DNA of 64,000 nucleotides from Isoetes taiwanensis (GCA_021234155.1 JAJEKV010000078.1:4003225-4067224), one strand, 5' to 3'; shown: positions 49,285-61,775, counted from the stretch's first letter. Numbers and translations: made by a program. Notes: generated from the sequence alone by a model not told the origin.

Positions 49285-51480
49285 AGAATAGAATAGTTTT
49301 TTTAACGTCCACGGAGACCAATAGGTCATGGGACCCATACAATGGGCTAGTACAATCATTACTACTAGGATTAAAAAACCCCTGCCTCGAAAGGTTTTCA
49401 AGGGAAAAACCTTTGCAGTAATGATGATACTAGACAAGCGGAAATAATGACTACTGAGGGCTCGCAGAAATTGCAGATGTTTATCTAGAACCTCAAGTAT
49501 GTATAATGCCAAGTCATGCACAGATGGTGCTCTGAGAAGTTGTGGAAGCGTGGAATGGAATGTTAAGGTCAAAAAATGATTCCGAACTATCTCAAAAGCA
49601 GGGCAACTCGAGAAGAGTATGGCTTTCATCTTCAATAACACATGGCGGCAATGAACCGTAGTCTCGCTTCACCAGCGGCAATTGCGCCGCTCCATCTATC
49701 TATCTGTCTCAATCCGTATTGCTTTTGTGGGACCGCGTAGGTGATGCAATAGCTACAAGCTTGTTCTGGACAATGAAGCAAGCAAATAAGCTTGGGGCCT
49801 TGGTGCAAAGGTGGGATTTATGTGTGCATGATAATGACCGGTTTTCACTTGGGCCAAAGTAAGCTGCGTCCCATATCTTTTGAGAAAAAGCGACCATTGA
49901 GATATTGTTGCAAAAGCTTCGGGATCGAGGCCTGAAAGCATCGAGGCGATTGCTCTGGTTTGCCTAACCCAGCGGGCAAACCATGTAGTGCAATTCTCTT
50001 TCTAACATCGTTTCAAAGCCGAGGAGATTCAGCCATGGCAAGTGCAAGAACGGGGATACCTAACATCATCCATGTGGTGCACCTTGCGGATATAGTGGAG
50101 ATGGCGCTTCATGGCGAATGGAGGCCAAAAACACTGTCTCTTGTAAAAAGAATAGCATAGGGCATCGTTGTTTTAACTCAAGAACTGTAAGTGAGAAAAG
50201 ACTTTTGCACCCGCTCCAAGCTCTCCCAAGCACTAGCACTAATGGCGGGGCCCCACACTTGAGAACTATACTGATAAAACAGGCTCTACCAAAGCCCGAA
50301 AACAAGTGGGCTTTCCATGGCCAATCATGAATTTACGTGCGAAAACAATTGTTTTGCATTGCATAGAGTGCTCTCCATCCAGTGACCACCGTGTTCCCAA
50401 AGTGTGTTCTTACGAATTCTACACCAAGATACTTGTAGCTATCTACAACTTCAACCGGCTATCATAGTGCATAGGGGGAACATTGTGACGAGAAGATTGA
50501 ACTACCAAAAGCTTGGTCTTTTGGAGATTAACACTGCACTGTGTTCTCACAAAAGCATGCGAGCATGCATACTAGCGGTATGTGCGAAGTGAAACATCAT
50601 CGAGCATACATAAGTTGCCTAATGATATAGTGTGCCAAATGTGGACCTCCGCCATGATTATCAAGCCATTCTTCCAATTGATCAATGTACAAGCCAAAGA
50701 GTGTAGGAGATAAAGGCAACCCCGACGAACTCCAATATTGCTAGTGATTTGAGTAGGCGATCTTTGGAAATTTAGCAAAAACCCTTTCATAGAGCCGATA
50801 AAACGCATTTTGAAGATCTTGTGGAACCCAAGCGCCTGCAAAGCATTGCCAAAAGCTCGGCGTGCTCTTGTATCAAAAGCAGAAGTAAAATCCACGAGCA
50901 TGTATAGAGATCTTGTTTCAAACCGACTATGTTCAATAAGCATGCGCCAATGTGAAAATATGGTCTATTGTAGAATGGCATGGACGAAAGCCCTTTGTCC
51001 TACATCGCGATACATCGGTATGTTACGCCCATGATGTCAATGCGCTTCGGCAAAAGGCGGCTAAGAGCTTTGAAAATATGGAACTTACTATGATCATGCG
51101 ATAATTAGAAGGGTCATGCTTATCACTGCTTTGTAAATTGATGCGACCTTCCCGGCCCCAAGTTTACGGCAAGCCTTCTTGCAAAGCTTGATTTAAAAGA
51201 GTAGTGATGATTGGAAGCAATAAGCGGGGACCCTCCCATTTAAGCAATTCTGCTTGCAAACCTTGAAGATCGGGGAGACTTGCCATTAGATAGATCGCTT
51301 GATCTTTCTTTGACTTCCTCCCTGCGGGTACGAGAAATTACCAAAAGAGGCGCAGAATTAAGGACCCCGGGATGCTCATATAAGTGGACCAATCGCTCAT
51401 CCCATTGCTGCATAGAAATATGTCCAAGGGTAGGAGGTGGTCGATATAATATTTTGCCGGAAGGTCAGGAGGCTCACGAG
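49285..51480 (-). mobile_element. LINE with simple-repeat tail, nested in CACTA
   Basis: The RT block at 50943-50572 has LYMLVDFTSAFDT, then SNIGVRRGC and the remains of an LFGLYIDQLE motif; MLDDVSLR is the YADD equivalent (ADD changed to LDD). Near the end SCPAFEIVRNHF (49610-49575) is the zinc-motif region. The plus-strand tail at 49280-49300 is (GAATA)n next to TTTTTTTAACGTCCACGGAGACC, very like the 3' end at 28594. 5'-truncated and frameshifted. Confidence 0.78.
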
Positions 51481-51686
51481 CGATAATTCAAACATTTGCT
51501 TCGATGCTCAAAGAACAAAGTGTGCCTTCTTGCGTTTCAAAACGGACTTATAATTCTAAATGGCATTATGTCGCATATCGTCTCTCAACTATCGCTCATA
51601 ATTGTTTTTAAGGCCCTTTGCTTGGTCTTCATCAAACCAGGCATTTCTAGGAAAGGATTTCCTACCAACATGAGCAACACCGGAAA

Positions 51687-52110
51687 CACAATTAGGCATA
51701 AACTAGGATTTATTTGACTTGAAAGCATATAGATCTAGAATAAAGGAGGGTTTATTAAACTTAGAAGACCAAAGCTACTGATTCTAACTAGTGGATTTCA
51801 ATTAAGCCCATACATACCTATGGTTTAAGTAACATAAAAGAACGACTCTTGCAAGAATACAAAGATGATGTTTGCCATTCAAACTGAATGGATATAATTG
51901 TGTTATAAAAACACAATTAGGCATAAACTAGGATTCATTTGACTTGAAAGCATATAGATCTAGAATAAAGGGAGGGTTTATTAAACTTAGAAGACCAAAC
52001 TGCAGATTCTAACTAGTGGATTTCCAATTAAGCCCATACATACCTATGAAAGAACAGCTGCTGCAAGAATACAAAGATGTTAGTTGCCATTCAAACATGA
52101 ATGCGGATAT
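51687..52110. repeat. 224-bp tandem duplication inside CACTA
   Basis: ACACAATTAGGCATAAACTA begins copies at 51687 and 51911. Both run through AAAGCATATAGATCTAGAAT, GGAGGGTTTATTAAACTTAG, CTAACTAGTGGATTTC and TTGCAAGAATACAAAGATG with small indels. Confidence 0.92.
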
Positions 52111-52251
52111 TTTTTCAGCAAACAAATCTTCTAAATTTTGATAATGCAAATAAAAAAAAATACATGGAAATACATGTTTTGTAAAAAAGCATGACTCAAA
52201 ACTTAAGCTGTACATTATGTAGAATGCTTTCAAAATGCCAACACCAAAGAT

Positions 52252-54660
52252 CATCTTTTTTTTTTTTTTTTTGAGAGAGAATGAAGTTTTTTCCATTAAT
52301 TATAGAAGAAAAGTACAATAAAGTTCATTGTCAATGTGGGAACATGACAAACGAACTGTAGGTAGTAGCAGTAATTACAATAAATATAAAATAGATGTGG
52401 AATGAGGATCCACAAAGAGTCTCAGCTGGATCAACAAAGTGAGTGAAGTAGTGATATGAAGGTATAACATGATAAAACACCACAAAATATACAAGGCAAG
52501 GCAATAGACTGCTGATAGCTGAGATCGGTGGATTTCAACCATAGACGAGGATACTTAGATAGTAAATTATGGAGCCAAAAAAAGGTAGACAAAAGGAAGG
52601 TGGTGGTAGAAGATAGGATTGGGAAGGCTAAGTTAAAAATGGTAAATGTCAAGGTAGTTGAAATGAGTCGGGTAATCGGCTTAATGATGAGGATTCGATT
52701 GTTCCCCAGTTAAATTACGAATCAGTATCGAGTTAATAGTGGCCCTCGGAAGGATGAGAGAACCGTGAAAGCATCTGCCATTCCTCTATGATAATAGTAG
52801 CATCCCCAGTAGAAATTAAAGCTGCATTCTGTCATGTTGCTGCCAAATCTATCTAAGAACCACCATAACTCATGCATTAGATAAGTGCCTCTGCAGAATT
52901 CAATGGTCTAATCAAGCTCACTATCAGGAATATCAAGGATGTCCACATCGGTTCGCCCCCTAACTAGACTCCTGTCCAAAGACCAATGTATTCAATATCA
53001 TTGTCCATCAATTTGTTCAACATAAATCGATATTCATGTTCTAGATCCCTCACGAGATTGATCATGTAATCGATAGATAAAATGTCCTTTGTTAGCAAAT
53101 TCATCATGACAATGTAATCTAAACAAATTAAAGTGACCATAGAAGACTCCCAATTGATTCCATCTCTCCTCGAAGTGTGATTCCCTTTTGTTACAAGTGG
53201 CTGACAGTTCTAGATCATAAATAAAATGCAATTTGATCCAGGTACATGGCGAATGTTTGCCATGTAAGCATCTATTCCTGTGTTTCCAAATGTTCCATAA
53301 TGCTGTAAAACTTAAAGAGTTAATAAAAGCATCATTATTTAGAAGAAAATTTAGAAGGCAATTAGGCTTAGGAATTGCAAATTTCTCTTTGGAAAGGGTG
53401 CCAAAAGGAATTTAACTTTGGACATGAGAAAATGTGATTCAAATCTTCAATTTCATTACATTGCAAGGGACAATGAGAATCAATGGGGCTGCATTTCTAA
53501 GACCGATGTCCGGCAAGAGATTGAAGGTTTGGAACACTACCATTTGCAATGAGCCAAATAAAGTAATTGACCTTTGGAGATAAGAAGGATTTCCAAACAC
53601 TTTGAAACAGTTTATGCTCGATGTCAGTGGAGATATTCCAGAAATTTTTAGCTTTGGAAGCTGAATCAGATTTACTCAGAAATTTGTATATCAGGGAAAC
53701 TTTGTATGTATGTTTGTTGTTCAAGGTCCAATCATGAGAGGAAATGGAATTAGAGTCTAAATTGAGACCATTAATTTTCAGGAAGATATGCTTGAAGAGA
53801 TTCCTATCAGAAATTGTTCCCCTAATTTTCTGCTTGAAGGCAGTCCAAGTGATCCATCTGTTGTTGACTCTTAGATCCCCTAAAGTGAGAAAATTGAATT
53901 CACTCCATTTCTTGTAAATTCTAGGATGAATTATAGCCAGAGGGGATGAAGTATCATTGGATAATGCAGGATTCCAGAAAATAGAAGATCTAAGATGGCA
54001 AGCTTGAAGGTCAACATGTTTAAAGGCTCTATGAGATAGATTCAGTCGAATAATGTTTCTCATCGAGGAGATGTGTTGGAGCGGGACCGAAGATTAAAGC
54101 CGAGGAAGGCGACTGATGAGACACTGAGGGATGCCCTTTTATAAAACTACAAGATAGCCGGTGTTTAATAAATATTGAAGCGGGGTTATTTGATTGATAC
54201 AAGGATCTCCATACATACTTTCCGCTAATGCATAACCTTGGAGAAGAAGATTTTTTGCAACCAAGCCCCCATGGATTTTACTTTTAGAAACGATTTCCAA
54301 TTAAACACCGGCATCATGAGAATCCATTTGTCATTTCGGATAGTTGTATAAAGGCCCATCATTTGAAACAACGACAACATAGTAATCATGGCCAATTTAA
54401 TCACATATGTTCGGGAACTTCAAAATTACATGATATACACATATTTTCCAAATCCAAAATAAAATATAATGTATTGGATGTTAAAGCTTCAAGTCTGCCA
54501 TGGGTAGGACTTTTGTTTTGTACAAAAGCGTATCCTCTATTTTGTATTCGCCACACCCCTATGTTGAGACTTCTCATCTTGCAAAATCGGCCCAAATGTC
54601 CATGAATGGATGCTCCATTTTTCCATACAGCAGCCATGACCAAGCTCAACCCTTAGCAAA
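52252..54660 (-). mobile_element. L1-type LINE 3' half with zf-RVT domain, nested in CACTA
   Basis: Poly(T)-GAGAGAGAATGAAGTTTTTTCCATTAAT at 52252-52300 is the reversed 3' tail. The 188-codon frame 54063-53497 holds the C-terminal region: LRSSIFWNPALSNDTS.., DLRVNNRWITW, and SVWKSFLSPKVNYFIWLIANGSVPNLQ, the zf-RVT signature. 3' to it (53231-53034) the conserved tail continues. Sequence up to about 54660 keeps broken RT-thumb character. RT catalytic part absent: 5'-truncated. Confidence 0.85.
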
Positions 54661-54669
54661 ATCTACAAT

Positions 54670-56400
54670 TTCATATTAGGGTAAAAAACAAATACCATAT
54701 TTTTTTGGAGCTCCACAAGGATAATCAATGGTTGAGTATTTTTACCTCGTTTAGCCCACATTAGTAGCAGATATTATAATGCCATAAGTTTTGCACTAGA
54801 TCTTTTTTGTGCAAACCTTAATACTTTTGGGCATTACTATTTTTTGTTCGTAAGTTTTGGAGTGCATGCCTGTCATATGCACTTTCGTTTTTGGCAAAGG
54901 GGCTTTTCTTGCATAGCTATGGCGAACAAGGGTTTCTAAGCCGCAAAGTTGGTCGATGTGGTTTTATGCTTTTGGATAGAAACTGGTTTTTTTTTCAACA
55001 GGGTTCAACTCCATGGCAGGTAGATCTGGTGCAAGGCCATGGCCATAGTCTTTTAAAGAATTGTTGAAGTTTCTTTTTCTTTCTTTCCCATTTTGCTTGT
55101 TTCGGATTCTTTTTCTTCTTGCATTTCTGTTCTTGCTTCAAATTTTCGGACTTTGTTCCAGATTTGCTTGTATCAAATTGAAGCTCCAGTTTGGCAGACA
55201 GGTGGCACCTGTTGTTTGTGCATTGTGTCAGTTATGAGGCGAGGAGACCATGGCATCCTAATTTCGATCTTGTGTGCTAGCTGGCAGTGTGCTTCTTTAC
55301 AGTCTGTTGGGATATTACTATTATGAATTTCATATGTCTTTTATTGCAATGATTAGTTTGTTTTTTTACCAATGGTTAACTAATAAAAGTGAAAAAAAGG
55401 ATGCTTAGACGTCAAATATCATTTAGACATAAGTTTTAGCCAATTGTCCCTAGCACAAAAAATAAATAATTTCAACTTTTAAGGTTTTGCATATATTGTC
55501 ATTTGTCATCTAGGGAAGTGTTTCATTTAACCTCATATGTACAGTTTTGCCTATAATTTTTTTCTTAGGCCACCAAAAATAAAAAGTGGCAACTAATGCC
55601 TCTGCAAGCACAAAGTTTACTTCAACACTTTAAAAAGCACAATCAGACTTCACTGAAAATATCATCATACTGAAGCCCCTTGCTTTTTCAATATAATAGG
55701 ACTAACTAGTCCTGAACATCCAATGTGTTATACATGTTTAAAACTAAAGAAAAAAAATGTGTTTCTGATGCATTTTTTACATCACATTCCCACAGAACCA
55801 ACATCACATCGACACATTTCCAATACAATCCTTGAGAAAGAAGGAGAGGAGCATGAGGAAGATATAGAGCATGAGCAAGAATTGGAATTTGTGGAGCCAT
55901 GGCATCTAGAAGATTATGAAGCACTAGTAGGGACAACTAAAGAAGAATTGAGATCGCTGATGCACTCCTAATGGCACTTGAAGATTATATTGAAGAGAAG
56001 GAAGACATTGAGCTTTAAATGTCAAATATGAGGCAAAGGTTGCTTCTACAACTAGATGATGATGAATGGAATGCTATTTAACATGATTGCTTGGATGAGG
56101 ATTTCGTGACAAATGAATAGAAATTATATTTCATTTGTTGTGTTCTATCACATGTATCATAATTTACATCTTGTTTGAAGTATATGTGTTCCCTTATGCT
56201 CGTACAATATATATTCTTAATTGCTTTCAAGTTTGAAGTTACGTGAGAGGATAAACAAATTGTAGTAAGAAACACCTAAACAACACAAAATTTACTACCA
56301 ACCCCTATTTCCCCCTTGCAATGGAGTTGGTGAAATAATGGTCTTCTCAAATTAAAAAACATTTGGGATCAACTTATGGAGATGCTATTGGATAAATACA
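54670..56400 (+). other. CACTA right interior, acidic open frame of unknown identity
   Basis: At 55723-55971 an 82-codon frame has a Glu-rich stretch (EKEGEEHEEDIEHEQELEF) followed by PWHLEDYEALVGTTKEELRSL. After a one-base shift the plus-strand frame can continue as ALLMALEDYIEEKEDIEL before a stop. No family recognised; could be the end of a transposon gene or a captured exon. Confidence 0.35.
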
Positions 56401-56429
56401 ATAGATATTATGCATGATGGTTGTTTTGA

Positions 56430-56640
56430 CGATAGTCAGCATAATAGTCACAAAATTAGTCAGCCTAATCGTCAATTTGTATTAGTCAGTAAAATCGTCA
56501 GAAATAATTCGTCAGACTACTTGTCACTTTATTCTTCACGTTATTATACAACTCATTAGTCAATCTACACGTCAGTTTAAACGTCAAGAAATTCGTCAGA
56601 TGCTTATTCGTTAGTTTATTAGTCGGATTTTTCATTAGAG
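56430..56640 (+). repeat. CACTA right subterminal GTCAG repeats
   Basis: More than a dozen near-copies of WTTAGTCAG or ATTCGTCAG at 10-20 bp spacing, mostly in one orientation. A matching but looser array is at 47375-47640. Such arrays bind the TNPA-type protein in known CACTA elements. Confidence 0.8.
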
Positions 56641-56760
56641 CTAAAACGACAGTTTGTTGGTCAAATCACTCATCCCTGTAATCATTAAATATACATTTGC
56701 CAAACAATTTTGGACCCTTTAACGATTTTTCGGACGTCTATTAGTCATTCTCTTGTAGTG

Positions 56761-58330
56761 GCGTGTCAAATTTTATGGAAATTCATTTGAAAAGACATCA
56801 TCATAATATTATAAAAAGACAGTTTGACACTCATTCAATGGGATACACTAGACTTGGGACGCAAAACCACCAAATATACAAAATGAGTTTTCACTGCCAA
56901 ACGCTTAAACTGTACAACAGACACTGTTGGATGCAGGAAACCAATATCATCCTTCACAAAGTTATAGATCTTCTTACTCCCTTCCAAAGATAATATAGCG
57001 ATCTCCACCTTCCAATCTTATAGAGGATTGATAGCCTGATGCCACGACATTTCTAGAATAACATCCATACCTCCAAGGTCAGAAACCATGAAAAAAAGTT
57101 TATAGACATATCCCTGCAGTTGAAATTCAACATCCTTGATCGTGAATGAAGAAGGCGGAGGGGCAACATTAAAGAAAGCAGAAGGCAATTGTACATCACT
57201 TGATAAAGGAATAGAAGTTAATTTTAGTTCCTTTACCAACCTAGCAGAAATGAAATCAAACTCACTACCCGGATCAAATAGGATATGTGCTTTTTGATCC
57301 TGAATAGTAGCCCAAAATCATAAGAGACTACTATTCTCAACATAATCCGTACCCAATTTCTACTAGACAGTAGTCACCTTTTTCCCTTTTCCATCTTCTC
57401 AAACAATACTTTCGTACTTTTGTCCTCTTTCTTAGTCCTAGATAAGAATAGGCTTAGTTTATTTTCTTTCCCATTTTTTCTTCTCAAGATAAATAGGACA
57501 TTCATAAAACTTGTGGTCTATTGACATTCTCCCGCATTAGCCACTTCTTGCGTGCTTGATAAGATTCCTTTGGTTTCTTGGCTCCAACATGTTCATTATC
57601 TGCAACGTCTGCATGCGGATGTTTGAATGATCGAGAAGATCGAGCGCACTCCCATTGGTTTCTCCCAAAGATGAACCCACCCATGAGTTTTTCGCCTTTC
57701 ATAGATACCTTTTACCTTTTGAGCATTAATGGCTTCCGAAAGTGAAGGCCCAAAGCATTAGCAATTTATTTGTGTGCTTGATAAGATTCCTTTAGTTTTA
57801 TGACCCAAAAAAGTTTTTAATTGCTTTTCAAATTTCACAAAGGTAATAATGGCATTTGAATGCCCGAGACACCGGTTCAAACCCTAAATATTCTTCCAAA
57901 AGCCATTCCCCTCTTTCCTAGATACCTTGAAGCCGCGTTGAGCATTAATGGCTTCTGAGTGAGGGCCAGACTTACTTTCTTTGCTATTTTACAGAGCTCA
58001 CCAAAACAAAGATTGGCAACTTGAAGATCGAGCTTCGCCCATACCCAAAGATGAACCCCACCCATGAGTTTTTTAGACTTCTCATTATCGTTTTTACTAA
58101 GCTGGAGTCCTTTCTTTAAAACTCGGGCGGCGAAGGCGCAAACAGTTTCCATGTTTTGTTGGGTCAATTTATTTCACTCAGCGATAAGATCTTGCTTCCA
58201 ATTATGACCCAAAAAACAATTTTTAATTTGCTTTTCAAATTTCACAAAGTAATAATAGGTTGATCGATTTGTTCTTCTGGATATATGGAAGGCGTCCGTC
58301 TTGATATGCGTGATCCATAAAGGCATGCGC
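56761..58330 (-). mobile_element. Ty3/Gypsy gag and protease segment (5' half of split element)
   Basis: Minus strand. The protease at 57310-57018 has an active-site loop FDPGSEFDFIS (DPGS for DSGS), then LVKELKL and the downstream MDVILEMSW (usually D.ILGMDWL). Gag upstream (58170-57480) has METVCAFAARV.KKGLQLSKNDNEKSKKLMGG and half a zinc knuckle (HKFYEC). Gag contains an internal duplication: CCCAAAGATGAACCC.ACCCATGAGTTTTT at 57660 and 58043, and ATGACCCAAAAAA..TTTTTAATT at 57800 and 58195. The linker YYDDVF.NEFP runs into the insertion edge at 56761 and its continuation is at 47343. Confidence 0.85.
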
Positions 58331-58369
58331 GTGAATATTCTAAAAATGAAATAATGTTATGAAAACGTT

Positions 58370-58560
58370 CCTATTTTCCTTGAAAAATGGGAAACCCTTC
58401 CGTTTTCCTCGAAAACCCTTCCTAATTTCCAGAACTAGAAATTCGGAAGGGTTTCCATGGAATTGAAAGTCAGAAGGGTTTCCCAGGAAAATGGGAAGGG
58501 CTTCCCTAGAAAATTGGTAGGGTTTCCAGAGAAATTCGGAAGGGTTTCGATGGGAGGGCA
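58370..58560. repeat. GGAAGGGTTTCC repeat cluster
   Basis: Six or so copies of GGAAGGGTTTCC or its complement, separated by 10-20 bases containing GAAATT. The same word recurs at 63355-63420. The core AGGGTTT is the plant telobox word. Confidence 0.8.
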
Positions 58561-58931
58561 ACCCCAACCCCAATTTGCGTACATAAAACCATCGCCTTTG
58601 AAGTGTATCCGAAAATCATTAGTTTCAGTCCATCTCTTCATCCAAATGGGAGATCACCGAAGCTTGACAACCATCGCCAAAAATATAGGAAAAAACTGAT
58701 TGAGATTTTTACCACACGGTGGCTTGCATTTTGTAGCCGGCCTATTTTCGTAGTTTCCCATCGTAAATCAGCAAGCGACAACGCTGCCTTGTAGCTAAGG
58801 CTGCTTATTGGAGGTTCCGCCCACGGGTTTACTGTTGCAAACCAATCAAACCGGCCAGTTATCAGGGACATCCACATTTTTTTTAGCATCAGCCTGTAGT
58901 ATGCAGAATAGGAAGCGGGAGTATGTGGCAA

Positions 58932-58978
58932 GGCAAGCTGGCTATTTCCGATCAATTGCTGCCAATAGCCAGCTTGCC
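58932..58978. repeat. Perfect 15-bp inverted repeat with 17-base loop
   Basis: GGCAAGCTGGCTATT (58932-58946) and AATAGCCAGCTTGCC (58964-58978) would form a strong hairpin. No T-run follows. Confidence 0.9.
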
Positions 58979-59149
58979 CTGCCATACAAAAAGTCGCCGT
59001 CTCTTCCTTTTAGCGTCAAGACAAGAGCCACCATAGCTAGGCCCATCAAGAAAAAGGAGCAAGGTGGATTAAGGCAGGAGTTGTTGCAGCACTATGTGGA
59101 GCTTAATTCAGAAAATTTTACACTATATGAACGCAACTAACTAGCGCTA

Positions 59150-60290
59150 ACTAGTCATGCAAGAAAGATGTATCAATTTTTTGTTCTTGGATAGAATGGT
59201 TGCCACATGGCAGTCTATTATTCGAAACAAACAAGAATGAACATCAACTTTCCGTGATGTTTATGTAAATTCAAGCAGCACATTTTCTTTAAAAGACCAA
59301 ATATGCAATATATGTTCCAACATCTATAATGCAGGTAATCCATCAAAATTATTCTGATATCTTCAAATACCAAACCAGTTAGAAATACAGTTAGAAATAC
59401 GACACTAGATGACTATGTTGGTTTTGGTATTAGAAAAATGACAGATAATAAGAAATATTGAATCCAAACTTTGGACCTGTGGCTCGCAGCAAAATAGTAA
59501 ATGAATAGATTATCTTAAAGTTGTCATATCTGCTTAGACATTTCAAAAATCTTAACCACATTTCGGGAGATTTCAGTCACTTAATTATGCACCTTAATTA
59601 TGGAGGACAAGCTCCAAACACATTCTAACCTACACCATTTAGGTGCTTATCTGTATTGCAACATAGGCCAAATTTGTCACTATTAACCTACACCATTCAG
59701 GTGCTTATTTATATTGCAACATAGGCAAAACTTGTCATTTGACATGGCACAATAAATTTCTAATCTCCATTATCATGATTCCAAATAAACACTTAGCATA
59801 GTCTTAGTGTTGTTCACATGTATGTTCATACAAGTTGGGTAATGCACAATACATCACGTCGTAATTAGAGCACCATCCTATATAAAACCTCAATACAATA
59901 TATCATAATAACTTAGCACGGCACTATAATCCCCATTATTACAATATCGAATATATACTTACCATATATTGTTATATACATTTATAACAAGTTGAGACTG
60001 ATGTCGAGTTTCGACACAAACTGACTAAAAGCATCTCCTGTGCAGTTTGTTCTCGCCAATTTAAACGTTTTATTTCAATATACACCACAGCAAAAGTGTA
60101 ATCTGATGCATGAATTTCTGTATCTTTCCTCATTTGAAATGTTTTATTCCACACTTGATTATTTAACCTGTCACAGATTTCACAAATCTAAGCACAGCAC
60201 TATTTCCAACAAGGATATTACTTGTATATATCCAAATAAATTATATCAATCCTTTTTCATTTTATTTACAAAGCTACAAGATCAAAATTT
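59150..60290. other. Spacer 3' of the GRAM gene
   Basis: AT-rich, with a short tandem duplication (CTACACCATT.AGGTGCTTAT.T.TATTGCAACATAGGC) at 59630-59730. No gene. Confidence 0.6.
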
Positions 60291-60294
60291 TCTT

Positions 60295-61594
60295 TTATAT
60301 CTGCCCGTCAGGTGCAGCAGCAGCATTATAGTGACGACGCCTTAATTGTGGTTCTGAATCAAAGGGTTGCTGCAGGTAAAGCTTCGTTGGATCATTGGGA
60401 TCAACATATCTATACAAAAAATAGCAACAGTAGCTTTAGACCAACAACCATAAGTTACAAGTGATTCAAAAATACTTCAGCAAACTGCACTTGTAATTTT
60501 CTTAAAGCAGAAGGGCTTACGCATGACGTAAGAAAGAATCAACTGGTGGTTGTTGTGTTGGCAATGGGTCCATGGGTGGAGCTGAGGGCGTGGATGCATT
60601 GCTTGCTCGAACAGCTCTTAACATACCAAGGAAGAGAGGAATAAATGTGCCAACACCACCTTCTTTGAATAAAATTTTGAACACATGAGCAGTATACATG
60701 GATCTATTAGAACCTTCAGGAATCACCTGAAAAAGAGTAGGAGCATAAGCCCATAGCAATAGACCAAAGACACTTAGAATGCATATACAAGAAGAGGAGA
60801 ATTAACTTACTGGATGGACCTTCCCAGAAAGATTATTGCAGAAAAATATTGGTTGATTGAACTGTTCCTCATGTATAAAAAGCTGTCAATTTCCCCGACA
60901 CAGCATTAACTACATAATTTAGTGAGATAGACTAGAAAGAAACAAGAAACAAATAGCAAATAGAGTGAATGCGTGTGATTACCAAAGGCATGTCAAATGC
61001 AACAACTGGTCCCGATGGTTTATTAGCCACAAAAACTAAACGGACATTTGAAAGGTATATGGTCCCCTTTGCCACATATCTTCCTCCTGGAGCCCTACAT
61101 AGCAATACAGAGATCTTCATCAGGTGCGGTGTTAAAGCTAGTTCAATGCAAAGAAGAAAAGGGAAAACAAGCACCTAAACTTTGGAGAGTTGTTCTAACC
61201 TTGTTAGTCCAATCCTTTAGACTAAACAAAAAATGCTTTTTTTAACATTTTGATAATCTGCCCAACACTCTCTCAATAAAAAGAAAAACTGGGCATGCTT
61301 CTTCCAGCGCCTAATTCATGTATAGGTCCTAGTTTAGCCCTAAAATGAGGACGAAATTGCGTTGCACATCCTTAAAAAGGTAAAGACGATTCTGGTATTT
61401 ATGAAATGGTCCAACCTCACAACCATTCAAAATAAGAAAACCCAGGCTATTCAACTATCATGAAGAACCCTAATTAGAACTTACTCTGGAAGCTTGTCAA
61501 TTTGAATTTCGACACCATCCCTGGCCAAAGCAAACATTTCATTCACGAAGGCCACCGGAAGCCCTGTGGGATGGAGCTGCGGATTGACGGCCAT
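60295..61594 (-). CDS. WBP2-like GRAM-domain protein (UPF0664 family), five exons
   Basis: Plant member of the WW-binding-protein-2-like family; the GRAM (PH-like) fold suggests membrane or lipid contact, but the role in plants is unclear. Exons on minus: 61594-61485, 61094-60983, 60882-60811, 60726-60521 and 60409-60295. All introns are GT..AG and phases fit, giving 204 aa, near the usual ~207. Seen: MAVNPQLHPTGLPVAFVNE at the start, GTIYLSNVRLVFVANKPSG and VAFDMPL (GRAM core), FNQPIFFCNN, then FKILFKEGGVGTFIPLFLGML, MDPLPTQQPPVDSFLRHAYV, DPNDPTKLYLQQP, and a C-terminal RRRHYNAAA. No frame damage. No PPxY motif like that of animal WBP2. Start Met is the family-conserved one. Confidence 0.93.
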
Positions 61595-61677
61595 ATTTTG
61601 AAATCAGCAAGCCCCTCGGCCAGAATGCTGTTTGTTGTCCCTTCTAATTAATCCACGTAATTATAACACCACTCTTA

Positions 61678-61775
61678 TATGGTTCGAAAATAGCGGAGTT
61701 GGGCCCTCACAAAAAAATTCGGGCAATTTTTCGGGAAGAAAATAAAAACATTTCGGTAAAATACCTAACACACAC
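61678..61775. repeat. Repeat shared with the quinone reductase upstream region
   Basis: ATGGTTCGAAAATAG.GGAGTT..., AATTTTTCGGGAAGAAAATAAAAA and TTTCGG align in order with 39537-39660. Here it lies about 85 bp upstream of the GRAM gene start codon. Confidence 0.7.

Larger units (their letters stand above)
47344..56760. mobile_element. 9.4-kb CACTA-type DNA transposon inserted in a Gypsy element
   Basis: Perfect 15-bp terminal inverted repeats CACTACAAGAGAATG (47344-47358) and CATTCTCTTGTAGTG (56746-56760). Flanking triplets are GGG and GCG, a 3-bp target duplication with one change. Both subterminal ~300-bp regions are packed with (T/C)CGTCAG and TTAGTCAG-type words (56430-56640; 47375-47640), as expected for CACTA transposase-binding repeats. 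The Gypsy frame resumes across it. No transposase (TNPD-like) was recognised; the interior holds two LINEs, a tandem duplication and unassigned exon-like pieces, so it is probably non-autonomous. Confidence 0.88.

Noticed and set aside
58638-59140. Overlapping 115- and 110-codon frames
   Set aside because: They lie on opposite strands over the 15-bp hairpin and have no recognisable domain.
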